The notes under the pieces were generated by a model, which saw nothing but the letters and a program-made list of their open reading frames with translations, was not told the DNA's origin and did not search any database. From Arthrobacter sp. NicSoilB8 (lineage in GTDB: Bacteria > Actinomycetota > Actinomycetes > Actinomycetales > Micrococcaceae): DNA of 64,000 nt. Made by a program: the position numbers and the translations under genes. The DNA is taken from NCBI RefSeq assembly GCF_019977355.1, contig NZ_AP024655.1:3410001-3474000 (forward strand). The letters are read 5' to 3'. Of the stretch, positions 46,883 through 56,214 are shown piece by piece (the first letter of the stretch is position 1; the number at the start of each line of letters is the position of its first letter).

Positions 46883-46888
46883 TAGGAT
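46883..46888 (+). promoter_or_regulatory. -10 box of likely leaderless trmL promoter
   Basis: TAGGAT is followed by GGGGAG and then the GTG start, leaving no room for a functional Shine-Dalgarno spacing. Confidence 0.55.
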
Positions 46889-46894
46889 GGGGAG

Positions 46895-47362
46895 GTGTTC
46901 CGCATCCTCTTCCACACCCCCGAAATTCCCGGCAATACGGGAAACGCCATCAGGCTGGCAGCCATCACGGGCGCCGAACTGCATTTGGTGGAGCCTCTGG
47001 GCTTTGATTTTTCCGACGCCAAGCTCCGGCGCGCCGGCCTGGACTACCACGACCTCGCCGTCGTAACCGTCCACAAAGACATCGACGCGGCCTGGGCGGC
47101 ACTGGAGCCGGAGCGGGTCTTTGCCTTCACCTCCGACGGCGAGACCACGTACACTGACATCCGCTACCGCCCGGGCGACGTCCTGCTGTTTGGCCCCGAA
47201 TCCGTAGGTTTGCCGGAGGAAGTTAAGAACAGCCCCCGGGTAACGTCCCGTGTCCGCCTGCCCATGCTGCCGGCCCTCCGGTCGCTGAACCTGGCCAACG
47301 CGGCGTCCATCGCCGTCTATGAGGCGTGGCGCCAGAACGGGTTCGCAGGAGCCAAGCTCTAG
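46895..47362 (+). CDS. trmL: tRNA (cytidine/uridine(34)-2'-O)-methyltransferase TrmL
   Basis: The 155-residue SPOUT methyltransferase has the family motifs HTPEIPGNTGNAIRLAAITGAELHLVEPLGF (motif 1), LLFGPESVGLPEEV (motif 2) and LRSLNLANAASIAVYEAWRQ (motif 3), forming the trefoil-knot SAM site. It methylates the wobble ribose of tRNA-Leu isoacceptors. Length is typical for TrmL, which consists of the SPOUT domain alone. GTG start, probably leaderless. Confidence 0.93.
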   Translation: MFRILFHTPEIPGNTGNAIRLAAITGAELHLVEPLGFDFSDAKLRRAGLDYHDLAVVTVHKDIDAAWAALEPERVFAFTSDGETTYTDIRYRPGDVLLFGPESVGLPEEVKNSPRVTSRVRLPMLPALRSLNLANAASIAVYEAWRQNGFAGAKL

Positions 47363-47646
47363 CAGGTTCCGCGCGGGGGCCGCAGCTGCCGTGTCGGGAG
47401 TGCGCAGCAGAAGAAACCCGCCGTTCCCTCCCATCCGGGTTCATGGCTGCGCCGAATCACTTCTGAGGCGGGCACACGGGCCGTCACCTTGCAGGTCATG
47501 GGGAGAGAACGGAAGGGAGCGAGGAGCGGCGGGTGAGAACAGCACACTTGACGACGCGCCCTGCCTGCCCGGCAGGGTCCGGCCAAACTCCGCAAGACGC
47601 ACGTCCTGGCCCGCCTTCGTCCGCGGGCGCCTTATGCTTGAGGGTG

Positions 47647-48252
47647 ATGGAAACTCCCAACGCCCCGAACCCCGAGGCCGCCGCACCGGCGGGCACCTCA
47701 GCCGACATCAACGGCCGGCTCGGCAGCCTGCTCGAACTGATCGCACAGGGTGACCAGGAAGCATTCGCGGAGTTCTACAGCCTCACCTCCAGGCGGGTAT
47801 ACGGCATGGCACGCCGGGTCCTGATCGACACGGAACTCAGCGAGGACACCACGCAGGAAGTCTTCCTGCAGGTGTGGCAGAACGCGGCCAAGTTCAATGC
47901 CGCGGCCGGCAGCCCGCTCGCCTGGCTGATGACCATCTCGCACCGGCGCGCCGTGGACAAAGTCCGGTCTTCCCAGTCCGCCACTGACCGCGAAGCCAAG
48001 TACGGTGCCAGCAGCCAGGAAATCGATCACGATTCCGTCTCGGACGAGGTCGGCAGCCGGCTCGAGGCCGAGGCAGTTGTCCGGTGCCTGGCGACACTGA
48101 CCGATACGCAGCAGGAGTCCGTCCGGCTGGCCTACTACGGCGGCCTCACCTACCGGGAAGTTGCCGAGCGGCTGAATGCAGCCGTTCCCACCATCAAGTC
48201 CCGCATCCGCGATGGGCTAATCCGACTGAAGACCTGCTTGGGGGTGAGCTGA
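47647..48252 (+). CDS. sigK: ECF sigma factor SigK-like
   Basis: The 201-residue protein has the sigma-70 region 2 (FAEFYSLTSRRVYGMARRVLIDTELSEDTTQEVFLQVWQNAAKF, AWLMTISHRRAVDKVRS) and region 4 (LTDTQQESVRLAYYGGLTYREVAERLNAAVPTIKSRIRDGLIRLKTCL). The gene directly downstream encodes an RskA-type anti-sigma factor, which supports SigK. A long upstream open stretch (to 47533) looks noncoding. I choose the ATG at 47647; the adjacent GTG at 47644 is five bases after TATGCT, so a leaderless start there is also possible. Confidence 0.9.
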   Translation: METPNAPNPEAAAPAGTSADINGRLGSLLELIAQGDQEAFAEFYSLTSRRVYGMARRVLIDTELSEDTTQEVFLQVWQNAAKFNAAAGSPLAWLMTISHRRAVDKVRSSQSATDREAKYGASSQEIDHDSVSDEVGSRLEAEAVVRCLATLTDTQQESVRLAYYGGLTYREVAERLNAAVPTIKSRIRDGLIRLKTCLGVS

Positions 48253-48253
48253 A

Positions 48254-49147
48254 TTGACTGACATGAACGCGCATGACAACAACCGCCTCCCCGGCGGCTT
48301 CACAGCAGACATCCCCACAGACCTGGCCTCCGGCCGCATCGTGGACCTTGCCGAGATTTACGCCCTCAACGCGGTGGACGACGCCGAACGGGCCGCCATC
48401 GAGCACTTCCTCGCCTCTGCACCTGGCGCAGACCGGGATGCCTTCAACGACCGCGTCCGGCAGGCCCGGGAGACTCTGGCCGCCAGCTTCACCGCGGAGG
48501 AGGAACCCCCGGCCGGCCTGCTGGACCGGATCATGTCCTCGCTGCCGGCGCAGGCGGCGGGGCGTTCGCCCGCCGTCGCACCCCTCCCGGATGCCGCGCC
48601 GCGGCTGACGCCCGTCACGCCGCACCCGGTACGCGACACCACGGAACTGCCCGTTACTGACGAGCTCGGCGCCGCCCGCAAGCGCAGGGACGAACGCCGC
48701 CGCCCGCAGGGCATGCGGAACTGGCTTGTCGGCGTCGCGGCTGCGGCCGTGATCGCCCTTGGCGGTGTGGGAGTCGGCGCGTATGTGGCGAACCAGAACG
48801 ATCCGCTGAACCAGGTCATGCAGGCCAGCGACGTCCGGCAGGCCACCGTCGACGTCAACGGAGGCGGCACCGCCACCGTGTCGATTTCCCCGTCCAAGGA
48901 CGCCGCCGTCGTCAAGATGAACGGTGTCCCGGCTCCGCCGGCCGGCAAGGTCTACCAGATGTGGCTGATCCCCAAGGACGGATCGGCTCCGGTATCGCAG
49001 GGCCTCATGGACGCCGAAGCCCTCTCCAAGCCGGCCGTCGTCAAGGGCATCGGCTCCGCCGCCGCCCTGGGCATCACGGTCGAACCCGCAGGCGGGTCCA
49101 CGTCACCAACCCTGCCGACCGTCGCCGCCGCGCCTCTGGGCGCCTAG
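48254..49147 (+). CDS. rskA: Anti-sigma factor RskA-like
   Basis: The 297-residue membrane protein has a cytosolic N-terminal anti-sigma region (IVDLAEIYALNAVDDAERAAIEHFLAS, about 18-45), a single helix (NWLVGVAAAAVIALGGVGVGAYVA, about 155-178) and an extracytoplasmic RskA domain (ATVDVNGGGTATVSISPSKDAAVVKMNGVPAPPAGKVYQMWLI). It holds SigK inactive until regulated proteolysis. The start is TTG at 48254 with GGGGTGAG upstream, or ATG at 48263. It lies one base after sigK, so the stoichiometry is coupled. Confidence 0.92.
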   Translation: MTDMNAHDNNRLPGGFTADIPTDLASGRIVDLAEIYALNAVDDAERAAIEHFLASAPGADRDAFNDRVRQARETLAASFTAEEEPPAGLLDRIMSSLPAQAAGRSPAVAPLPDAAPRLTPVTPHPVRDTTELPVTDELGAARKRRDERRRPQGMRNWLVGVAAAAVIALGGVGVGAYVANQNDPLNQVMQASDVRQATVDVNGGGTATVSISPSKDAAVVKMNGVPAPPAGKVYQMWLIPKDGSAPVSQGLMDAEALSKPAVVKGIGSAAALGITVEPAGGSTSPTLPTVAAAPLGA

Positions 49148-49180
49148 GCACCCGCAGGACCCGCAGCCGGCAAAACCAGA

Positions 49181-49236
49181 GAAGCCGCCCGGTCCCTGAT
49201 TTCCTCCGGAGGAGGAGTCAGGGACCGGGCGGCTTC
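49181..49236. terminator. Terminator between convergent rskA and gntP
   Basis: A perfect 19-bp stem (GAAGCCGCCCGGTCCCTGA and its complement) encloses an 18-base loop containing a smaller CCTCC/GGAGG hairpin. Confidence 0.85.
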
Positions 49237-49263
49237 CTGCGTTGAGCCCGGTGTTGGACGCGG

Positions 49264-50676
49264 CTAAATCACGAGCGAGAGCAGCATGACCAGGCCGAAG
49301 CTCACCACGGAGATCAGCGTTTCCATGACGGACCAGGTTTTGAACGTCTGTCCCACCGTCAGTCCGAACAGCTCCTTGACGAGCCAGAAGCCGGCATCGT
49401 TCACGTGCGAGAAGAACAGCGAGCCGGCGCCGATGGCGAGGGCCAGCAGCGCGGCGTGGGTCGGCGTCAGCGAACTGGCGAGTGGAGCCACGATGCCGGC
49501 GGCCGTCACGGTGGCGACCGTGGCCGAGCCTGTTGCCAGGCGCAGGGCGACGGCCACGATGAAGCCGAGCAGCAGGACGGACATGTTGGTCCCCTCGGCC
49601 CAGGCCTTCACGGAGTCCCCGACGCCGGCGCCAATGAGCGTCTGCTTGAAGCCGCCGCCGGCGCCGACGATCAGGAGGATCCCGGCGATCGGGCCGAGGC
49701 TGGCCGCGATCTTGCTCGTGATCTTGCTGCCGTTGAGGCCCACGGCGTAGCCGAAGCTCACCATGGCCAGCAGGACCGCCAGGGTCATCGCAACAAGCGG
49801 CTGCCCGACGAAGTCGAAGAACGTCCGGATGGCCGGGGCCGTCTTGGGGTCGGGCCAGATGATGTCCATGACGGCTTTGAGCAGCATGAGCACCACGGGG
49901 AAGAGGATGGTCAACAGCGTGACGATGAAGCTCGGCGGACGCTTGACGCCCTCCATGTCCGCGCCGTGCACGGTGTCGACGCCGCCGGCGACGGCGGGGG
50001 CGCCGACGGGCACCCACCGGGCTGCCAGGCGGGAGAAGAGCGGGCCGCAGATGATCACCGTGGGGATGGCGACGAGGATGCCGAGGGCCAGCGTGGTGCC
50101 CAGTTCAGCCTTGACGGCGCTGATCGCGATCAGCGGTCCCGGGTGCGGCGGCACGAGTCCGTGCAGCACGGACAGGCCGGCCAGCGCCGGGATGGCGATG
50201 CGCATGAGCGGCATCTTGGAGCGCTGCGTGACGAGGACGATCACGGGCAGCAGCAGGACGAGCCCGATCTCGAAGAACATCGGCAGGCCGATGATTACCG
50301 CGACGAGGGTGATGGACCAGACCAGCTTGTTTCCGGTGGCTTTGGCCAGGAGGGTGTCGACCACCCGGTTGGCGCCGCCGGAGTCAGCCAGCAGCTTGCC
50401 CAGCATCGCGCCGAGTGCGACCAGCAGGCCGACTTCCTTCAGGACCCCTCCCACACCGTCCTCGAAGTTGGCGATCACCTTGGCCGGCTCCACGCCGGCG
50501 GCGAGGCCGACGAAACCGGAGCCCAGAATCAGGGCCAGGAAGGGGTGGAACTTGAACTTGGCGATCAGCACCACGAGCAGGGCGATGCCCAGGCCAGCGA
50601 TGATCAGTAGTTGGGTGTTGACGCCGGACACGGCGTCAACGGCAGCCGGAAGCTGCGTTGCTATCAGAGATTTCAC
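49264..50676 (-). CDS. gntP: Gluconate:H+ symporter, GntP family
   Basis: The 470-residue permease has about 12 membrane helices and GntP landmarks: LIAKFKFHPFLALILGSGFVGLAAG, GLVPPHPGPLIAISAVKAELG, AAGIVAPLASSLTPTHAALLALAIGAGSLFFSHVNDAGFWLVKELFGLTVGQTFKTWSVMETLISV. It imports gluconate for the kinase encoded 35 bp upstream in the same direction. No GntR-type regulator is in the window. Confidence 0.94.
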   Translation of the reverse strand: MKSLIATQLPAAVDAVSGVNTQLLIIAGLGIALLVVLIAKFKFHPFLALILGSGFVGLAAGVEPAKVIANFEDGVGGVLKEVGLLVALGAMLGKLLADSGGANRVVDTLLAKATGNKLVWSITLVAVIIGLPMFFEIGLVLLLPVIVLVTQRSKMPLMRIAIPALAGLSVLHGLVPPHPGPLIAISAVKAELGTTLALGILVAIPTVIICGPLFSRLAARWVPVGAPAVAGGVDTVHGADMEGVKRPPSFIVTLLTILFPVVLMLLKAVMDIIWPDPKTAPAIRTFFDFVGQPLVAMTLAVLLAMVSFGYAVGLNGSKITSKIAASLGPIAGILLIVGAGGGFKQTLIGAGVGDSVKAWAEGTNMSVLLLGFIVAVALRLATGSATVATVTAAGIVAPLASSLTPTHAALLALAIGAGSLFFSHVNDAGFWLVKELFGLTVGQTFKTWSVMETLISVVSFGLVMLLSLVI

Positions 50677-50711
50677 AAAATTCCTTGGTGGGCTGTGGAA
50701 CGCGGGCAGGC

Positions 50712-51242
50712 TCAGGGCCTGGCGTCGGCAGCGTCGAGATGAAGCCGGGTGATGACTTCCTGTGCCTCTTCCGCCGGCGATGCGGAGACGGACAGGGCAA
50801 TGAAGTTCTCGTCCTCGGTGGGCGCCTCGAGGGCCTCGAACTGGGACTCGAGCAGGGCCGGAGGCATGAAGTGCCCGTGGCGGGAAGCCAGCCGGTCCGA
50901 GATCTTGTCCTGTGAACCCTCAAGGAACACAAAGACCACTCCTTCGCCGCGCAGGATGTCTCGGTAGCGCTTCTTCAGCGCCGAACAGGTCACGACGCCG
51001 GGAGTCCCGGCCTCTGTATGGGCCCGGATCCAGTCGGCGATGCTTTCCAGCCAGGGCCACCGATCCTCGTCGGTCAGCGGCTGGCCTGCTTGCATCTTGG
51101 CCACATTCGCTTCGGGGTGCAGGTCGTCGCCCTCGGCCAGATCCCAGCCCAGCCTGCCGGCCAGCAGTCCAGCGACAGTTGATTTGCCGGATCCGGAGAC
51201 GCCCATGATCACAAGAACGGGGTGTTGCGCAGTCTTCGCCAT
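50712..51242 (-). CDS. gntK: Gluconokinase
   Basis: The 176-residue kinase phosphorylates gluconate to 6-phosphogluconate. It has Walker A VIMGVSGSGKSTVAGLLAG, DLHPEANVAKMQAGQPLTDEDRWPWL (substrate region), VVTCSALKKRYRDILRG and RHGHFMPPALLESQFEALE, all typical of GntK. The ATG at 51242 has GGAAGG upstream; a TTG one codon earlier is also open. It precedes gntP as a two-gene operon. Confidence 0.95.
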   Translation of the reverse strand: MAKTAQHPVLVIMGVSGSGKSTVAGLLAGRLGWDLAEGDDLHPEANVAKMQAGQPLTDEDRWPWLESIADWIRAHTEAGTPGVVTCSALKKRYRDILRGEGVVFVFLEGSQDKISDRLASRHGHFMPPALLESQFEALEAPTEDENFIALSVSASPAEEAQEVITRLHLDAADARP

Positions 51243-51260
51243 CAAAGTCTGCCTTCCATC

Positions 51261-51280
51261 AAATAAATATGATTTAAACA
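51261..51280. promoter_or_regulatory. AT-rich promoter patch before gntK
   Basis: This 20-bp stretch is almost all A and T in a GC-rich setting and includes the short inverted repeat AAAT-ATG-ATTT (51265-51275). It may hold the gntK-gntP promoter and operator. Confidence 0.35.
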
Positions 51281-51317
51281 GAGGCCAGCATATGGCAGAG
51301 GTGGTGCTGCGGCAACA

Positions 51318-52097
51318 CTAGAACCCGGCGATGGTCCCCGGGCCGTTGACTGTTACGACGTGGAAGGCCTCGGCGCTGCGTCCGGCAGGGAGCCCGGCGC
51401 GCGCGCCGGTGCTGAGCATGAGGCCGCGGACCGTACGCTCCATGGCGTCGACGTCGGGGTGCTGGCTGACGTGGATGTGGACGGCGGCAAGCTTGCTTTC
51501 GACGTGTTCCGTGACGTCCACGAAGTGGTTTTCGCGCTCTTCCGGCCCGGCGAAAAGCCACAGCCACGGCAGCTTGTAGGCGTCCAACCCGGACTCGGCC
51601 AGCTCCGGGTACGCGAAGGGGTTTTCCAGTGCGGGATACACGGCACGGGTCACGGCTTCCCCCACGGCCAGGTGATCCGGGTGGCTCTTCTGGATCCGGT
51701 TCCAGTTGCGCTCCGGATGCATGGACAGCACGACGTCGGGCCGGAGCTGCCGGATCAGGCGCACCACCTCGCGCATCACCTCATGCGAGGGCTCAAGGTA
51801 GCCGTCGCGCTGGTGCAGGTAATGGATGTCCGTGACGCCCACCAGGGCGGCGGCGCGCTGCTGCTCCGCCATGCGCAGACGCACGATTTCGTCGCGCTGC
51901 GCGGGATCGAAGCCGCCGGCGTCGCCGTCGGTCATGATGCAGTAGCTGACCGCGACGCCCGCGGCAGTCCAGGCCGCAATCGTGCCGGCGGCGCCGAAAT
52001 CGATGTCGTCGGGGTGGGCCGTGAAACAAAGCACCCGCTCGACCCGGGACATTTCCGGATCGAACGGGCTTTGCGCCGGAACGGCGTTGGGGCTCAT
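51318..52097 (-). CDS. PIG-L-family deacetylase
   Basis: The 259-residue protein has the zinc-binding AHPDDIDFGAAGTIAAW motif and a downstream PERNWNRIQKSHPDHLAVGEAV with the third ligand histidine, as in LmbE/MshB proteins that remove acetyl from N-acetylglucosamine conjugates. The last part (VHIHVSQHPDVDAMERTVRGLML) is also family-like. MshB itself is one option, but paralogues are common and nothing nearby points to mycothiol. It starts three bases after etfA, so it belongs to the etfB-etfA operon. Confidence 0.88.
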   Translation of the reverse strand: MSPNAVPAQSPFDPEMSRVERVLCFTAHPDDIDFGAAGTIAAWTAAGVAVSYCIMTDGDAGGFDPAQRDEIVRLRMAEQQRAAALVGVTDIHYLHQRDGYLEPSHEVMREVVRLIRQLRPDVVLSMHPERNWNRIQKSHPDHLAVGEAVTRAVYPALENPFAYPELAESGLDAYKLPWLWLFAGPEERENHFVDVTEHVESKLAAVHIHVSQHPDVDAMERTVRGLMLSTGARAGLPAGRSAEAFHVVTVNGPGTIAGF

Positions 52098-52100
52098 GGG

Positions 52101-53054
52101 TCAGCCTTTGCGCTTCTTGATTTCGGCCGTCGCCTGCGGCAGGACCTGGAACAGGTCACCTACGATGCCGAAGTCCGCGATCTCGAAAATCGGCGATTCT
52201 GCGTCCTTGTTCACGGCGACGATCACCTTGGCGGTCTGCATGCCGGCCTTCTGCTGGATGGCACCGGAAATGCCGGCAGAGATGTAGAGCTGCGGCGACA
52301 CTGTCTTGCCGGTCTGGCCCACCTGTGCGTCGTGGCCGATCCAGCCGGCGTCCGTGGCGGCCCGCGAGGCGCCGATGGCCGCGCCGAGGGCGTCGGCGAG
52401 TTCCTCCAGCGGACCAAAGTTGCCGTCCACGCCGCGGCCGCCGGCCACGACGATCCGGGCCTCGGCCAGATCCGGGCGTCCGCTGGCGGGTTTTTCGTTT
52501 CGCGCCGTGACCCGGGCGGAGGCAGCGGTGGCGTCGGCCGGAAGCTGCACCGTGACGCTTTCCGGCGCCGTAGCGGACGCCGCGGGCTCGGGGGTGATGC
52601 TGTTGGACTTCACGGTCAGGACGGAAACGGGCGTGGTGGCCTTCGCAGTGGTCGTGTAGGACCCGGCCAGTACCGACTTGTGGGCCGTTCCGTCAGCATC
52701 CACGGCCACGACGTCGGTGATGACGCCCGCGCCCAGACGGATGCCGAGCCGGGCGGCGATTTCCTTGCCCTCGGCCGAATTCTCGGCCATGACGACGTCC
52801 GCTCCGGCCGCGTCAACGGCCGCGGCCAGGAATGCCGCTTTGGGTCCGACAAGGTAGGCGTCGAGGTCTGCGGCGGACGGGACGTACAGCGCCTCGGCGC
52901 CGTACGCCGCCAGGGCCGCCGCGGCTGCGTCGTGCAGTTCGCCGTTGACGGCGGCCACGGTCTCGCCGAGGGAACGGGCGATCGTGAGCAGTTCCAGGCT
53001 CGACTTCTTCAGCGCCTGACCGGGGTTGTCAATGAAAACGAGTACTTTTGCCAT
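52101..53054 (-). CDS. etfA: Electron transfer flavoprotein subunit alpha
   Basis: The 317-residue subunit binds FAD in its C-terminal domain: RIVVAGGRGVDGNFGPLEELADALGAAIGASRAATDAGWIGHDAQVGQTGKTVSPQLYISAGISGAIQQKAGM. The N-terminal half (MAKVLVFIDNPGQALKKSSLELLTIAR) pairs with EtfB. ETF carries electrons from acyl-CoA dehydrogenases to the respiratory chain. GGGGA precedes the ATG, 15 bp after etfB. Confidence 0.96.
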   Translation of the reverse strand: MAKVLVFIDNPGQALKKSSLELLTIARSLGETVAAVNGELHDAAAAALAAYGAEALYVPSAADLDAYLVGPKAAFLAAAVDAAGADVVMAENSAEGKEIAARLGIRLGAGVITDVVAVDADGTAHKSVLAGSYTTTAKATTPVSVLTVKSNSITPEPAASATAPESVTVQLPADATAASARVTARNEKPASGRPDLAEARIVVAGGRGVDGNFGPLEELADALGAAIGASRAATDAGWIGHDAQVGQTGKTVSPQLYISAGISGAIQQKAGMQTAKVIVAVNKDAESPIFEIADFGIVGDLFQVLPQATAEIKKRKG

Positions 53055-53069
53055 GTTCGGATATCCCCT

Positions 53070-53882
53070 TTAGAGCAGCTTCTGGGCGGCCAGGAACTCG
53101 ACCAGCTGGATGCCGGCGTCGCCGTCGTCGGTGATGATGGTGCCGGCGGTGCGCGGCGGACGGGCCTCGGCGGTCTCGACGACGGTCCAGGAACCGGATG
53201 TGCCCACATGGGCCGGGTCGACGCCGATGTCGGCAAGGCTCAAGGTGGTGATCGTCTTCTTCTTCGCCGCCATGATCCCCTTGAAGTTAGGGTACCGGGG
53301 GTCATTGATCTGGTCGGTGACCGAGACGACGGCGGGCAGTTCAGCCTCAATGGTGTCCGCGTGCGTGTCGCCGTCGCGGCGGGCGGTGAGCTTGCCGCCG
53401 TCGAGCTCCAGCGACGCGGCAAAAGTTACCTGCGGAAGCCCCAGCCGCTCCGCGAGCTGGGCCGGGACCAGGGAGGTCTCGCCGTCCGTGGAGGCCATGC
53501 CGGTGAGAATCAGGTCCGCGGGCGTGTCCGCGCCGAGGTGGCGGATCGCGGCGGCGAGTGCCAGGGACGTGGCCGCGGCATCGGAACCGGCGAGGGCTTC
53601 GTCGCTGAGGTGCACGCCTTCCGTGGCGCCGATCTGGAGGGACTTCTTCACCGCATTGACGGCCCCGGCCGGCCCCATGCTCAGGGCGATGACCTTGTTG
53701 CCGGCCGCTTCTCCGCCGCGGGCCTCGATCAGTTGCAGTGCCGCTTCGAGGGCGTATTCATCCAGTTCGGACAGGATGCTTTCGGAGCGGTCAACCGTGT
53801 TGGCTTCGCCAGTGAGGTGGCGGTCGAACTGCGCATCCGGGACGTGCTTGACCAGCACAATGATCTTCAGGGTTTCTTCCAC
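53070..53882 (-). CDS. etfB: Electron transfer flavoprotein subunit beta
   Basis: The 270-residue subunit begins KIIVLVKHVPDAQFDRHL, has SELDEYALEAALQLIEARGG and VIALSMGPAGAVNAVKKSLQIGATEGVHLSD, and the ETF signature VSVTDQINDPRYPNFKGIMAAKKK. Start is GTG at 53882. The upstream 297-bp gap to htrA contains the htrA terminator hairpin and otherwise no feature I can support. It heads the etfB-etfA-deacetylase operon. Confidence 0.96.
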   Translation of the reverse strand: MEETLKIIVLVKHVPDAQFDRHLTGEANTVDRSESILSELDEYALEAALQLIEARGGEAAGNKVIALSMGPAGAVNAVKKSLQIGATEGVHLSDEALAGSDAAATSLALAAAIRHLGADTPADLILTGMASTDGETSLVPAQLAERLGLPQVTFAASLELDGGKLTARRDGDTHADTIEAELPAVVSVTDQINDPRYPNFKGIMAAKKKTITTLSLADIGVDPAHVGTSGSWTVVETAEARPPRTAGTIITDDGDAGIQLVEFLAAQKLL

Positions 53883-54118
53883 TGTGTCTACAGCAGCCTT
53901 CCATGCGGGTGGATAGCCGCCCCTGGCGGGGTCATGGCAACGGAACGCCCGGCAGCCGGGCTGTTCCTAGCTAACCATATAGCCGCCAGGCGGCGCGGCC
54001 TGGGTTAACGCCTGTGTCAGGAGCGCCTCCGGCTCTGCGGCCATCCCCTGCTGCGCTGCGCCGCCGCCTTACCCGCCGCGCTACCCCGCCGCCGTACCAA
54101 GCGCCCGGGCACGGCAAA

Positions 54119-54150
54119 GGCCGGGAAGCACCGTCAGGTGCCGCCCGGCC
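54119..54150 (-). terminator. Terminator hairpin downstream of htrA
   Basis: GGCCGGG-AA-GCACC pairs with GGTGC-CG-CCCGGCC around a GTCA loop, with one two-base internal mismatch, 30 bp past the htrA stop. Confidence 0.7.
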
Positions 54151-54179
54151 CTACTGCACTGCGTTTACCGCACTGCCTC

Positions 54180-55907
<1,728 letters not shown>

Positions 55908-56214
55908 AAGACTTCCTTTCATCCTCGTCTGCCTATAACTATGGACGCTCAGACTGATACTAGAGCGGACATTTGCTGGGAGGTTCCTGAACGGATAGAC
56001 AACGGCCTGCGGACCGGTGCGTGGTGTTTGCTTGGTCGTTTAAGCGCTTTTCGCTGGTGGCATATTCCCGTAGGTGGACTGCCATTTGGGTGCACCATAG
56101 AATCAAATGGAATTGCCACAGCGACCTGCGGCTTTACATCTGCGTGGGGGCGCTGCTGCATTCTGTGACGGCTGGTTCGACCGAACCGGTCGCAGAAGTG
56201 CTGAAGGGTTGCAC
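55908..56214. other. Divergent intergenic region between htrA-like and TPM genes
   Basis: This 307-bp gap holds both promoters. It is less GC-rich than the neighbouring genes, notably at 56015-56070. Visible elements are an AAGCGCTT palindrome in that patch and GGTTCG-AC-CGAACC close to the TPM gene. I could not assign -35/-10 pairs with confidence, and see no convincing small gene. Confidence 0.5.
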